The position numbers and the translations under genes are program-made. The notes beneath the pieces were generated by a model, which did not search any database, had not been told where the DNA came from, and worked only from the letters and a program-made list of their open reading frames with translations. From assembly GCA_033675545.1 (NCBI GenBank), contig JAWDGP010004619.1, positions 12,501 through 76,500 on the forward strand: a stretch of DNA of 64,000 nt, written 5' to 3'. Of this stretch, positions 47,001 through 60,800 are shown piece after piece (position 1 is the stretch's first letter; every line of letters starts with the position of its first letter). Origin of the DNA: Elysia crispata. Its lineage: Eukaryota > Mollusca > Gastropoda > Plakobranchidae.

Positions 47001-50000
47001 AATTCTTGTATCAATCTCAGTTAAACATGTTCTTCTTGGATAACTACAACAGGCAATTTTTAATCTTAGTTTTTTTTTTTTAAATGACTACCAGCGAACC
47101 CAATCTGATTGGCCTTCAATTATAAATTTCAAATCTAGTATGGCTTGCAAGAGGCATAAGGTTGACATTCTCTCACAAAAAACCCTTTTTAAACTTGTCA
47201 AATATATTTTACAATGTAAATTATAAGCGTTATCTCCTATTCACCAATGTAATCATTCTATGATAGAGTAAATATATCAAGCATACAAGCATGGACCAGT
47301 ATGTCTGTGCTTAATCCTCAAAAGAATGAAATCAAATTCTATGGCGGTGTATGACAAACAACAGACCCAAAGATTCCTATGAGACAGAATATCCAAGTTT
47401 TGTATTTAAACATAAAAGAGCAGAAAAGTATTGTTTGTCAGAATACTTTTCTGCTCTTTCAAATAATATTTTAAGATATTTTTTTTTGAAAACTCAATTC
47501 ATATGTGAGGCAGCTGAGGACTTTAAGTTGTAAGTCCAACTATTAATTTTGAGTAACAGCATTATAAAGAAAAAAATCGATTCTTTGTCTATATGGAGAT
47601 ATAGTCATAACTGCAATCTATCACCTTTTTTCTTCATGCTCTGTGAATAAAACATTTGAAAACAATCGATTAATGTGTTTATTTTGCATTTTTTGTGAGG
47701 CTACCTATGTCGACACATGTGAAAATTTCTCCTAAATTAAGGGAAACATGGGGACTACTTTGCACTGGCTTTACCTTAACTTAAAAAAATATTCAAGTAT
47801 TTGATATCAAATTGTGCACTTTGTCTTTAGAGTCTGTTTATGGTATATTTTCGGACAGATCCCAGTGCTTCTGACTTTGAATTTGATGATACTGATACTG
47901 GTGATCTTGAACATCAAAGTGACTGCACTGAAAAGCAAACACCAAGACAATACTACTCTGCGGATATTGACAAATAGTTCACAAGATTTGTTTTCACGAT
48001 ATCAACTGGATAAAATACTTCCTGAACTTACTGATTTTTTAACAGATTCAGGTAAGAATGTTGACTTACAAATCTTGAAAAGGATCAAATCCATAATTAT
48101 AACTAAATACGATAGGTGTAACATCATTTTTGTCTACTTACAGGGCTCAAAAAGAGAACTTTTACAATCTCTTCCAATCCTAACTCTTTGTAAAATTTGA
48201 CTGATCTCATTAATTCAAATCTTATTATAAAGGTCTAGATGAGAAGTTTTGTTATTAAAAATTGAAACTTCTTTAATGCATGACCAAACAGTTCACTCAT
48301 GCATATGATCATCCCATTCTTACTTATGCATTGAAAAGAAATTCTGAGTATAGAGTATGTTTGTTTGACAACAGTTGCATATAGTATATAGGATGTGCAA
48401 CACATTTAACAATTTTTTAATTGTAGAGACATTCTGAAACTACTCTGATTTATATAAAAATGCTTTGAGCAGAATTTTATGTTCTCTTGCAAATGCAATG
48501 ACCAATCAAGTTCGTCTTTATTTTGATGACAAAATATGCATGCTGTAGCAAAGTGAATTTAACTCTGTAAGTCTGGGCAGTCAGTAAAATCTAAAAAATA
48601 TGACCACTAGTTGCATTGTGTGGGTAAAAATAGATGATTGAGATAGGAAGTAGCATAGAAGGGTTTAGAAATGTTTCTGCTTTATTCTTTTGCTGCATTC
48701 CCTTTCGCCATCTTTTGGACAGCAAACTTACCAAGAAATTGAAAGGATTGAAATGATTCCACAAAGCTCTTTCCACTTCTCCTGTGAATTTCCACTTTTT
48801 CACATTTTCAGATGGATTTCTGCAGTCAATAACAGCAGCACAGCTAGAGAGGAATTGGGACAAACGTTAAATTATCATTGTCTATGACTTCTATAATAAA
48901 TCTATATTTTGTGAGTCAACAGGTATTCAAAGTGAAATCCACAGCACATCATGCACATAAATGAAAATTACGAAACAACATGTGCAAGTGAATATGTATC
49001 TGTGCATAAAACTATCAACATGTGCAGATAATTTTTACTTAGTAAAAAATTTTTGCTGCGCAATACAATTTCATTGTTTTAACTTTTCAAAAGTAGTTCA
49101 TAACATCATTTCTTTCCTTAAGTATTCAAATAAGTGATGGCTGGTTGCTTTATTAACCTCACTCATTTTGACTTTATTTATATCGCTTTCACCAAAGTGT
49201 TAGTCAAAAAGTTTAGTCCTGTGCTTCATCTAACATCCTATTAAAAAAAAAAAACACTAGTTTATTTTTGTATTCTCAGATGGCTGAACATGGTAAAGTT
49301 TTCAGATTTGCTAAAAGAAATTAAGAGAAATGGTACATATTTTTTTGAAATAGAAAACAAAGAGTCATCTCTACAAACAAAATTTTGACCCTTTTTAGAT
49401 CAGTTTGATTATCTCATGAAGGGTTAACTTTGAACAGTAAAAAAAAAATGCAAAAGAAACTCACTTATCAAATGATCCAGTCAAGAGAGTTTGTGACTCT
49501 TCAGGATGCCAACTAACACATTGCACCTGTAAAAAGAAGTTTTGGGAAAACTTTATTTCTATTGCACAGAATGTATTGACCCCTTATTTTTTATTTTGTC
49601 ATTTGCCACTTACGCTTACTATTTATAACTCAGAGAGCATAATGAAAAGGAAAAAATTTAGATAAGTTCTTAAAGGAGAGTTCTAGATAACCAGTGGATA
49701 CTTATGTCTCATCCAAGGACTATTAAATTTTAAAATCTCAATTCCTATCTTTAAAAAGTTAAACAGCTAAAAATAAGAAAAAAAAATTGCCTGGATGCTG
49801 CATTTAGTTTTTATTCTGTTTGTATAAATCTCTGTAAACCTATTTGCAAACTTTATTTTGAGTGCTTTTTATGGGGGGTGGGGGCAGGAGAGAGGGTTCT
49901 CCAGATGCATCCCCTGCATTTCTCAAAAATTTTATCGAGGAAGCTTGACACTTTTTTACATTGAAGTTTTCAGAGCAGTAGTTATTTAAGAAAAAAAATT

Positions 50001-51761
50001 GTTTCATTTACTAATTTCCTCAAACATGCCTGTCAAAAATAGAGGCTGCACTGTTAATTAACTTCATCTGGTAAGTACAGCCTGCAATTTATTTGTATTA
50101 AAATATTTTACATACTTTTTTTTTCTTAACATGCAAGTCAAAAGTTTCATTATCAATAATTTGGTAATACTTACCTGTTGTTCATGATGTTTCAGAGAAG
50201 ATGCAACTTCACCTTTTGATAAATCCCACAGACAAACAGTTCTATCTGCTGATGCACTTGCCATTACATTCCTGCAATTTATGAAATACATAAATAATGA
50301 AGGTAAATTGTTCCATCTTGTTACAAATATAAACAAGCTAAATATGATGATGCTGCACTTAACCCTGTGTTTATTAAGCTTTCATTTCTAAACAAAAATA
50401 TAGTCATTGATGGAAATAAAAAAGACATGACAATATGGAGAAATCCAGACTTTTATACTTGTTTTTGATAAGGTTTCTCCCAAATTTTTCCATCAGGATT
50501 TAATATTGATACAAATACAAAGAGAACAATGAAAACTGACTACTTCAAAGTTTTGTATATATTAAATGAGTATTTTGAAGAAAAGTACACACTAAACCTT
50601 AAATGCATTGAGCAAAAGTTCAATCAAATTCATTTAATAAAATTATTTCAAACACATAATCAAATGTATATCTTCTTACACTTTGTTCCAATATATTTTC
50701 TAAAGAAATAAAATATCATTTAAACAAGATTGATGTTGTGGTCTTTTTTTTTTTTCAGAAGCAAACATAAAACTTGAAAAAAAAAATGAAATGTGTAACT
50801 TGTTTAAAAAAAAAATATTACCAGACACCTTATCAAAACTCATTCTATTGATCTAAGGCTTTATTCTCAGAACTTAAAAAAAATGATAGATACAGTTATG
50901 AACTTGCTTTCAACACTTCAAAAGTAATATTAGCTAATTTAAATGAATTTTGCGTCATACACTTAATGTTATAAATATACATAAAACACCACTTTGCAAA
51001 GATTAACAGTTCTGAAATTTAGTGACATAGTACTGAAAGTTCTGTGAAGAAAGGATACAGTTAATGTTGGTAGACATCAGACATTACATTATTCAAAAAC
51101 CATGATACAAATAAGATGTGTCTACTGGCTTTCAAATAAAAAAAATCCTGAACCTTTCCCAAAAAAAGCCTGTAGAGTCAATATAACTTAAAAACATAAT
51201 TCTCAATCTTATGTAAACTCAAGGGTCAAAGAAGAAGGTAAGAGAGAGTATCCGTATATTAAACTAATTCACATTCAAACATATAAACCATAGAAAAACC
51301 CATTAGTAGAAATTGTTTCAAAAGGAATTTTTTAAATGGAAGATGCAAAACCTTTCTACATAGAATGTCTCTAAACTTAAAGGAAAGGAGATATCAATTT
51401 TTGTTGCTTCACCCTTAACTAAAAATTAGTTAAGCTGGGGAAAAAAAGATTGCTGCTTTAATAGAAACATAATGACACATTTTTTTCATGGATAAAGTGA
51501 GAATAAAAATTGCTATTTTTCTGTGAAGAGATGCTGATCATATATGAGGATTCTGGAACTGTATGGGACCGCTTTAATAGTTGAGTCACGGAATTTTTGC
51601 TAAGGATCATCTTGAACCACGGCAAATTTTTCAAAATCTGAATTTATGCAGTTATTCAGAAATCTGGCATCTCTGATGAACTCATCATACCTTACATGGT
51701 GATTCCATGACAAGTCTAGAACTGCATCTGAGTGACCTTGGGATAAAGTTTCTCTCTGGGG

Positions 51762-51814
<53 letters not shown>

Positions 51815-54800
51815 CCATAAATCAAAAGCTAAGGAAAACAAGCAAAGCAGTTCAGTTAAATGCTATTCAACTATGCCATCACAAACCTATGAAAATGAAG
51901 TTTCAAAATATAAATGATTATGAAAGAAAATATGGACATGGAGAAGCAAATTATATGAAAAGAGCATCTATAGAGACAACAGCAAGATATTTGTAAACTG
52001 TTATTTCTGTAGCAAACTAATCTACTATACTGAACTGCTTTGCCAGGTTAATCTATTTTAAGGTTAAAATTGCTTGGTGAGTTCTGAAATTATACATGAA
52101 TCTGATTGTAATCCCCACATAAATCTCAATGATTCATAAGAGCCAAGGGACAAAATGTAAAATCCTTGGATTTCGTTTGACTTTAACATTTGGCAATTCA
52201 TATATTTTGAATAAATTGTTTATGCTGTTATTTCACACTTTTTTTGATAGCTAATCCTTAATTATGATAAAAAAAAAGATCAACTCTACATCTTCATAGA
52301 CTAGAAAATAGAAAGAACCTAATTGTTCATTATGCTGATTTTGAAAAGAATCAACAGTAAAAAAGGTGAAAAAAAAAATCAAATCTACAAATTTATCATT
52401 CTGTAACAGCCTATAGCATCCAATAAGTAGATGGAATTATGTGTCATATGTACTTGTTTTAAATTCAATTCTTGTATTTATTTCCTTGATAAGTGTTACA
52501 TTAAAATTCTTGCAGCTTAAAACTGAAAAAAAGGTAATCAATTAAGCACTGAGAGCCCAACCTTCTCCATTTTCTTTTTTTTCTTCTTTTTGACCTGTTG
52601 CTGGTCACCACGCAATACAGCAACTGGCTCGAGAGAGTCCACAACATCCAAGTCCCATATACCAATATCTGGTTCCATGGTTCCCATGGCAACAAAGTTA
52701 CCTGACATAACAGGAGCATAAAGAACATAATTCATAATTCAGATTTTCTTTCCATTGTCAATATTTTCCAGCTATGAATTGTAACATGCATTTAATTAAA
52801 CAGGTTTAATCAAGTGATGTGTAGGGTCAAGTGCATGTAATTCTCATAATTCCCTTATTGCAATTGTACTGCAATTGTACTACACTTTGTGGTAGAGAAA
52901 ACTGAGTTTGTCATGCTTAAGTCCTCAGGAACACTTTTTTTTTATTATGATTGATCAATAACTAGATAAATTTTAGAAAAGATTCTAGAAAACAAAGGAA
53001 AAGTGTCAGATGTTTTGGTTTTTTTTATTTAATACTATATACTGTCACTCTTAGAGGAAAATTATAATATTTTGCACAAATTTCTTTTTAAGATTATTGA
53101 AAATGACAAATTGATTTGCTATTGCAGATATTGCTCTGCTAAAACTAAGGTAGGGGCAAACAGTAAAACCGAACAGAATTTATGGAATCTTTTGGCTACC
53201 CTAATCCAGAGCAATCAACAAAATGACCTTCTTTACAAACTGTTCATTCATCGTGGGTATCAGTTGGCAAGAGTTGATTGGTCTGCAAAATGTAGTAAAT
53301 TTTTTGGAGGGCTTGCAAAAATTTCCAAGTGAAAGAAAGTCTTTTTTCTTCATTTTGAAATCTAAAAACCCAAATAACTTGGCTTTTATGAAAGAAATTG
53401 AAATCTTTGCTGTTAAAGGTAAATTTTGTTTCCATCATGGAAAGGATAAATGGCAAGAAAGGGTGAAAGTGCACCAGTCCATAGTGGATAAGAGTGAAAA
53501 AAATAAATACTGATGATTACAATAATGAGCACGATGATTTTGGAAAGATGATAATTTGCTGATGATGTGACTCAGACTAAAACTTTCTACATCAGAATAT
53601 TTTAGACTTTTAAATTTAGATCCAGATCCAAGTCTTGACAGGAGATCAACTTTGTAAGTTAACTGTTCTTTCTCACATTTTAGTTGTGACTTTGATAATC
53701 TTGTCACATTTAAAAAAAAAAGAATTTAGTTCAAGCACAAAAAGGTCATAGCACTAACCATGAGATAACAAAAGAGAAGCAAGAGTGTTAGATCCAACAA
53801 CAGGAACTTATCAATTAGTCTTGTTTATGTCAGCTAAGAGTTTGACAAGATCATAATGCTCCATCTGTCTTGTTACAAACATGCTCAGTAAATCTGTCGC
53901 GTACCCCAAGAAAACAGTCTTTAATAGTTTTTTGCTTTCCAAAATGTCACTTTACGGCGATAATGCCTTTTTGGTCTACCGCAGGTGAACATATGGCTAG
54001 ATTCTAAATTCACAATTTTTTGCATATGGCACTTATTTTAGGTGTAAATGACTGATGAGCCACACAAATTTTTTTTAAAATATAAAAAATAATAATAACT
54101 GATTTAGATGACCAGCAAGTCTTCTGGCTAGTATCAGTTTGCCAGCTTGACAGCCACAGCTGGAGATATTGCGTTTCTGCTATCTGTGTTGCTTACACAA
54201 TCACTTACCTGGCTGGTCCTCTGCCACATCATAATCCATCCATTCAAGAACCAAAGGAAATGTTGGAAGGATGTAGTCATGATGGATGAACAGGTTATTC
54301 AGTTCTGCATTGTAAACTGTCAAAGATATTTAAAAGCAATAATTTTTCATCAGTTGAAATTAAAAATGCTAGATTTATGCAGTTTTTACATCAGAATATT
54401 TGTTTTATAGATTCTTAACTATCGATATTGTAGCTTAACTGACGGCAATAAAATTGTAATTATTTCACTTTCTCACTTGCTTGAGGTGTATTTGAAATAA
54501 TGATTTTGTTAATGATATGGGATGGATTGGGGAGTAAATAATTTCATTTTAAATATTCCCATTGTCAACTTCAATTGATCTCAGGGTTATCTGACTTGTA
54601 TTTTTTCTGTCTTTTTTGTATTCTTCATTTCATATAGAGTATTCTGAGAATTAAAATTTCAGATAATTTTTTTTGCAAATTATTTTTCCTTCATATTTAA
54701 ATTAACTTGACTTAACTATAAAATTTCTAAAATATAATTTAGTTAAGGAACAAAACAAAGTATATTTAAGTTGGAAAAGTTTAAAGCATGGCTGAGGATC

Positions 54801-57800
54801 TAGATTAAACTTCATTTCTTTCATAAAAGAGCTGGGATTGAGTTAAAAGAAACTGGAAATTAAAATAAAAAGAATCTTTTTTTTTTAAATATGCAATTTG
54901 AACTAAGTTTACTATAAGTTGAACGAAAAGGTATTTTCAAAATTACGGAAAATTTTGAACACTCAATGATGAAGTCATGATCCTAAGATAAACTTTTAAG
55001 CATTTACCAGACAATAATTATTCTGAACAATCTACATCAAGATTCTGTAAAAAAAAAAAAAAGAAAAAAAAAACTCTGAAAAGAAAACCCTCAACTCACT
55101 GTAAACTTCTAAAATAGCTGCCTCATCAGTGACCCTGCCCAATGCTAGCAAATTGTCTGTTGGCTTCAACACAAAGTCTTCATCATCACTATCCTCCTGA
55201 AAAAAGATTGTATTTTTATTTGGTACCTTGGAGTTGCAAAAGCACAAATGCTTTAAAGCTGTACACAATTATGTACAGGTTATTGACTAATTACCTTGTA
55301 AATCATTGATATGTCTACAGCCCTACCTTTGATGTCATACACCCAAAAAAGAAAAGGCATTTTCAAACCAATACATACACCAACCTCAATGACTCCAGGA
55401 AGCTATCAGTTTAACCAAACAAGCTTTGCTGAGTTAAATAAATAAATTTCTCAAAGAAATCACTAGGCACACACATGCAGTTATGGAGTTTTCAAAACTC
55501 ATGCTCTTTAAAATAAATACTTTTTAATGCCACAACAAAATGTCACAGAAGTCTTGCAATATTTGAGCAATCTGATACATATTAATGATGAAATTTTTAT
55601 AATATTAGACTTTAAATTCACATATAACAGAGAAAAAAAAGTGAAACTACGGAGTAATTTTTTACATATTCTCTGTGAAAGTCTTCATTTTCCAAAACTT
55701 ACCTTTTAGACTACTAGGCAAGCTCAACTGTGAATATTGGACTAACCTTACCAATGGAAACAGTGTTTTTAAGTAAAGGAGCTCAGCTTGAATTTCAAAC
55801 TGTCAGGTACTGTAAGTTTGTTTTAAAAATTGTATAGGTGTAGCAATGTCTTTTGACAGATAATATGCCTACATAAATAATTGTAATCTTTCATTCATTG
55901 AACGTTTAATAATTAACTCAAGTTCAGAAATTTCGGCTTTGTCCTATTTAAAACCTTGCACAAAAAAAACTGTTAATATAATTTGTAGTACAACTGCTGT
56001 ATTTAGAACAGGCTACATTCAAGTCATAAGACATTTAGGTTTAATAAATACCATGTACGAGCAATGTAAACTCTTGCTTAAAGTCTACTCTGTTTGGCTG
56101 TCCTATTTTGTGTTCCTTTACATATTTGCAATGGTTAAAGTCACCTCTTTTTTCTGTCCCAAGGTGTTGACTTTATCCAGATTCCACTGTAATTTAATTG
56201 TGGTTTTAAAGATTCCAAAAACCATTCATTGAAAATGTTTGAATCTTATATCAATTTTTTTTTTTAATTTACATCTTTCCAGAACTACTGAACAAATTTT
56301 GTAAAGTTATAAATGAACTAAAAACCTTTCAAAACAAAAAAAAAATGACTGCACAAAACCAACTAAACCAATGACCTTTTCTCTACTTAATATTACCTTA
56401 ATATTCTCAAGGAAAAGAAAATCTTCATGTGCATCCTGCATTCCATACTCATGACTGATCATTGCAATATTTGGACATTATTTATAAAAGAAAGTGTAAC
56501 GTATCATTACATCTTCCTCAATTTATCTTTATTCTTATGTTATATGGGTGCTGGGGTGTTAATTCATTCCTATTTTGTGCAGTTGTAATCCTAACAATAG
56601 CATTATAATAAGACTGTATTTACTTTCATTTTGACAATATATCTTACATTTATAACATGAGTACAAAAAAAGTTATATGTATACAAACACTATCCTAACA
56701 TTAAAACTGTATTTCCAATGGGCACTGGAAGGTTCTTCTCTTATTCTTTTTCTAAAACAACACTGTATTTTTGTCATCACCAAAAATCTTTTGGTATAAG
56801 AACATGGTAAATCATTATAGTAATTAAAGTAATTAAATTGCTGCAGCAAATATTTGTCCATGTTTCAATGAAATTTACTTGAGTAAAAAAAAACAAAAAA
56901 CAACCTACAATAAGTATTGTATCTCAGCTTTGTCTAAAACTTTAAATTATTGCAGTCATTAATTTAATTACCTCCTCTTTAATGGTGATATAAGGATCTT
57001 CATCATTAGACGCAAAAGGTGTCAGGCCCCCAATACCACTCATCAAGTCTGAGGCTTCAAAATATAGTAATAGAAATAAAATATATATGTCAATATGTAC
57101 AATTAAATTATTAAAAATGATTGTTTAAAGAAAAAAAAATACAAAAAAGCCCCATTCAATTGTGCAAGCATGTTAGGCATGAGAGAAAAACGTTCTAGTT
57201 AGGTGTGATAAAAACAAACTTAACCTTAAAAATATTTTGAATGGAAGAAAATGTGTCTTAAAATTTGAAGAGAAAAATTTCATGTTTCTTATAATTCTGA
57301 CAATATTGCAATAACTCTTTATCAAATTCTGTATTTCAAAATAACATATAGACCTATAAGGAATATTTAGAATAACTTAAATTCAAACTGGAGTTACTTC
57401 TATCTGAAAGCTGAATTTTTTCACCCAAATAGGAAGGCTTCGATTAAGTTGAATTAGATCAAAACCAGCCTTGCCATAAAGGTGTTTGTGATCAACAGAT
57501 TACAAAACTACAAATTATTTTCATGTTATTTAACGCCCAAACACTAAAATTTCAGGTCTAACAATGCACTGATTGCACTTAATCAGAAACTATACTTGAA
57601 AATTAAAAAAGATAATAAATTAAACAATTTGAGAAAAACAAAGGGAAACTTAAGAATAATTTAATAGTCAATTGCCACTTTTTTATTTCAATTATGTATT
57701 AATGTTTAGTAATGATTTTGTTACTGCCGATAAGTTTGCTTCAATTTATTATTAAATCTGAAAAGAAAACAAAAATAGAGCAATGAGATATATAATATTT

Positions 57801-60800
57801 GATCTAATGTTCTGAGATATTTAGTAAGTGATCAATAAGAATCACTGGCTAATTTGGAAAATCCAAATAAATTTATAGATCTTTTTAAAACTTCATAATC
57901 AGGTAGATATAGGTAAATGGCACTTTGAATTCCTGCAAGGCAGTGTACCTTTAATCACTTTTACCAATAATTCATAGCCTTCTGATAAGCATTTAAAAGG
58001 ACCTTAAAATAGATTTTGAAAGTACTGAATTAGCTGATTTCCCATATTGTAGCACTATTACATAAGTATTTGATCTTTTATTCATTTATGGCTAATATAC
58101 CTGACATCATACAAAAGGCAATTACAATTACAATAAAAGCCAATGTGTATCTACAGATTTCGATGCACACTAAATTGTGAATAACTCTGTATTTTCATTT
58201 ATCCATATTTTTAAACTGTGTTTTATGCATTTTTCTTTCAGTTTTTCATTTAAGTTTTCAAAGCTCATTGCACTAAAAATTTCTGTATTTGACTTTGACT
58301 CGCATTCAGCTCCAACCCAAAACTGAATTGAAAGTTGCTTAATCAAATGACCAGTTTTCATTTCAAAGAACATTAGAGTCATCAAAATGTTGATCCAGAT
58401 TAGAACAAGCGTAAATCTAGGTCCTAGAACAATAAACTATTATTGAAAGTATCGCACAATAAGATATCTCTGTTTAGTGTGTTTTGAAACTACCCAAACC
58501 CAGTATGATCTTCTGTTTGCTTGCCAATTTTCATGAAAACTTAATTGTTAAGACTATTTATTCTGTAACTTTATTTCAAAAGGATTTTGCAGGCAGAGTT
58601 TCATACCAGTATTCATTTTGTTGAAAGTCATTGTATCTCCTTTTTGAAAAAAAAAAAAAAAACCTAGCTTGCATCATATAGCAAGTGAAGATGAGTCTTG
58701 CTCATCATAATAAAGGACATAATTATCAAACATAGATTATTTTCGCAACTGAAAATATTAGCTATTAAGGTTAAATACTGCAAGCCAATGAGGTTTGCTA
58801 TTTCTTTACTCAAACCTGATCTTGTGTGTTTGGGAGGAGGGTACGAGCACCACATCAGGTGTATGTCTTATGCATTTTACTTTACTGATCAAAATGCGCA
58901 CATGCGTATGTTTGACTGAGGGTCCAGTTATAGTGAGACTGTCACTGTGTTGAAGACCTGCTACACCAGAACTGTATACAATAGTGTCGTCATAAGAAGA
59001 AACAGTGCCATTTAGCGAAAATAACTCATACACTGGTACCACGTTTGACCTATATGCCAGATCTTTCAATGTTAAAATGATACATTTCCAGGTTTTTCCA
59101 AGACAATTTAATCAAATTCAGGGGGGGGATCCATACTACTTCCTGTAGGCTAATACTACAGTAAACCCTTAATGCCAAAATATTTTTGCTTCAGTATCAG
59201 AAGTTCCACTAGCCATAAAAAAATTGTTTCTTTGTTCTGTCATTTTTGAAAACAGAGAAATCATTAGCGGATTGTTAGATATATAGCTATACTCACGATT
59301 ACATGTAAGGGTTAAAAAAAGTTTTTAAAACTTAATTCCAAAACAGACATCCACATAATCCATCATAATTTTTGGAAAAAAAAACCAACTCAATATTTTA
59401 ATTCTGTCATTTTAGGGATAAAAATATAATTACGTGGTTCTTCCTCATCATAATCATCCAGACCATAACGTTTGACAACATCATCTTCCTCCTCGCCATT
59501 CTCTGAGCTCTTTCTCTTGCCAGAGGTCTGGCTTGTTTTTTCCTTTTTTATGGTTGATGCCATTTGCTTTGCTTTTTTCACAGCCTGGTCAAAATCATCA
59601 CCCTCTTCCATATTTGCCTGCTCATTTTCATTGTCACTGTCATCTAAGAGATCCTCTTTTTCTTTGAGCTTCCTGTAGCAAAAAAAATAACAATCAATAA
59701 GTAAAATCTTTGGTGGGTGTGATTTCTCAATGAATTATTTTATCTAGCTCAAATACTTCTATCCAACAATCATAAGCATCTAGTTCTAGGACATTCTCCG
59801 TTTTGCTTTACTGTTGAACATCTTTTATAAAAATATTTTGAAAGACATGTTTGCAAATTTTGACCAGCTAAACTGAAAGAAAACCTGACCTTTCTTGTAG
59901 GTTTTTACTGTTAAATGAAAAGTCTGATAAAAATATTTTTGAATGAGAAAATATATCAAGAAGGAGATTTATGAGTTTAATAGGCCATGACTCCTGTATT
60001 GGATTAAACATCTTATGGTGGGCTATTGAAAGAAAATTTTTTTAAGCTATTCAAACAAGAGAAGAAATAAAGGAAAATCAGATGCATTTAAAGTTTAAAA
60101 AAAAAATTAAGTGCTTACTCTTGGCTTTTTTCAATGACTTTTTTCAATTCTTCTTTATCCAAAGCCACCTAAAACAAAAAAAGCATAATTTTCTGAATTA
60201 ATGTTAAAAAGTTAAAATCTTAAGAATCAATGTGCATTTCTAATTTAGATACCCACATATATATTCTTAATCTTACAAAATTATCAGTATGTTTTGTGTT
60301 TACAGTTTTTGTCATATGATGATAATCTTAATTGAATGGCTTGTGGAGATTTAAAAAAATATTATTTTTGCAGGTATTGCCTGATGATTTAAAAGCAAAA
60401 AAACTCTAAATAAAGAGCTGAAAAAAATTCACAAAAATGCATGTAATTTACTTATGAATTCAGACAATACATTGTCATATGAATACCTTTGAATATGATA
60501 TGAGCCACATGTGACTGGTTTTCAACATTTTATTGGGTTGAAGTCCATTAATGGACAACTTCAGAGCTGTAATTTTGTACAGTAAGATTACACTTTTCCA
60601 ATGAAAACAAGTGAGTTCAATTTTAAACTGTATCTCATGACCATTTGTATTGAATCAGTTTGTGTTATAAAGGAGTAAACTCATACACAAATATGGAAGA
60701 AACTTTTACAATTTAAAAATTATTTGCAGGTAGAAAGCTAAGGCAATATAAAACCATTCAGAGACTAGACTTGTTTGTGAATTTACACTTTAAATACTGT

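Noticed and set aside
47814-48200. 128-codon frame in PWP1 intron 11
   Set aside because: No recognisable domain, Ile/Leu-rich, opposite strand to the gene. An overlapping frame with [14 protein letters not shown] is acidic but too short to assign.
53072-53513. Open frames in PWP1 intron 6
   Set aside because: Lys/Phe-rich, low complexity, no domain and no splice context.
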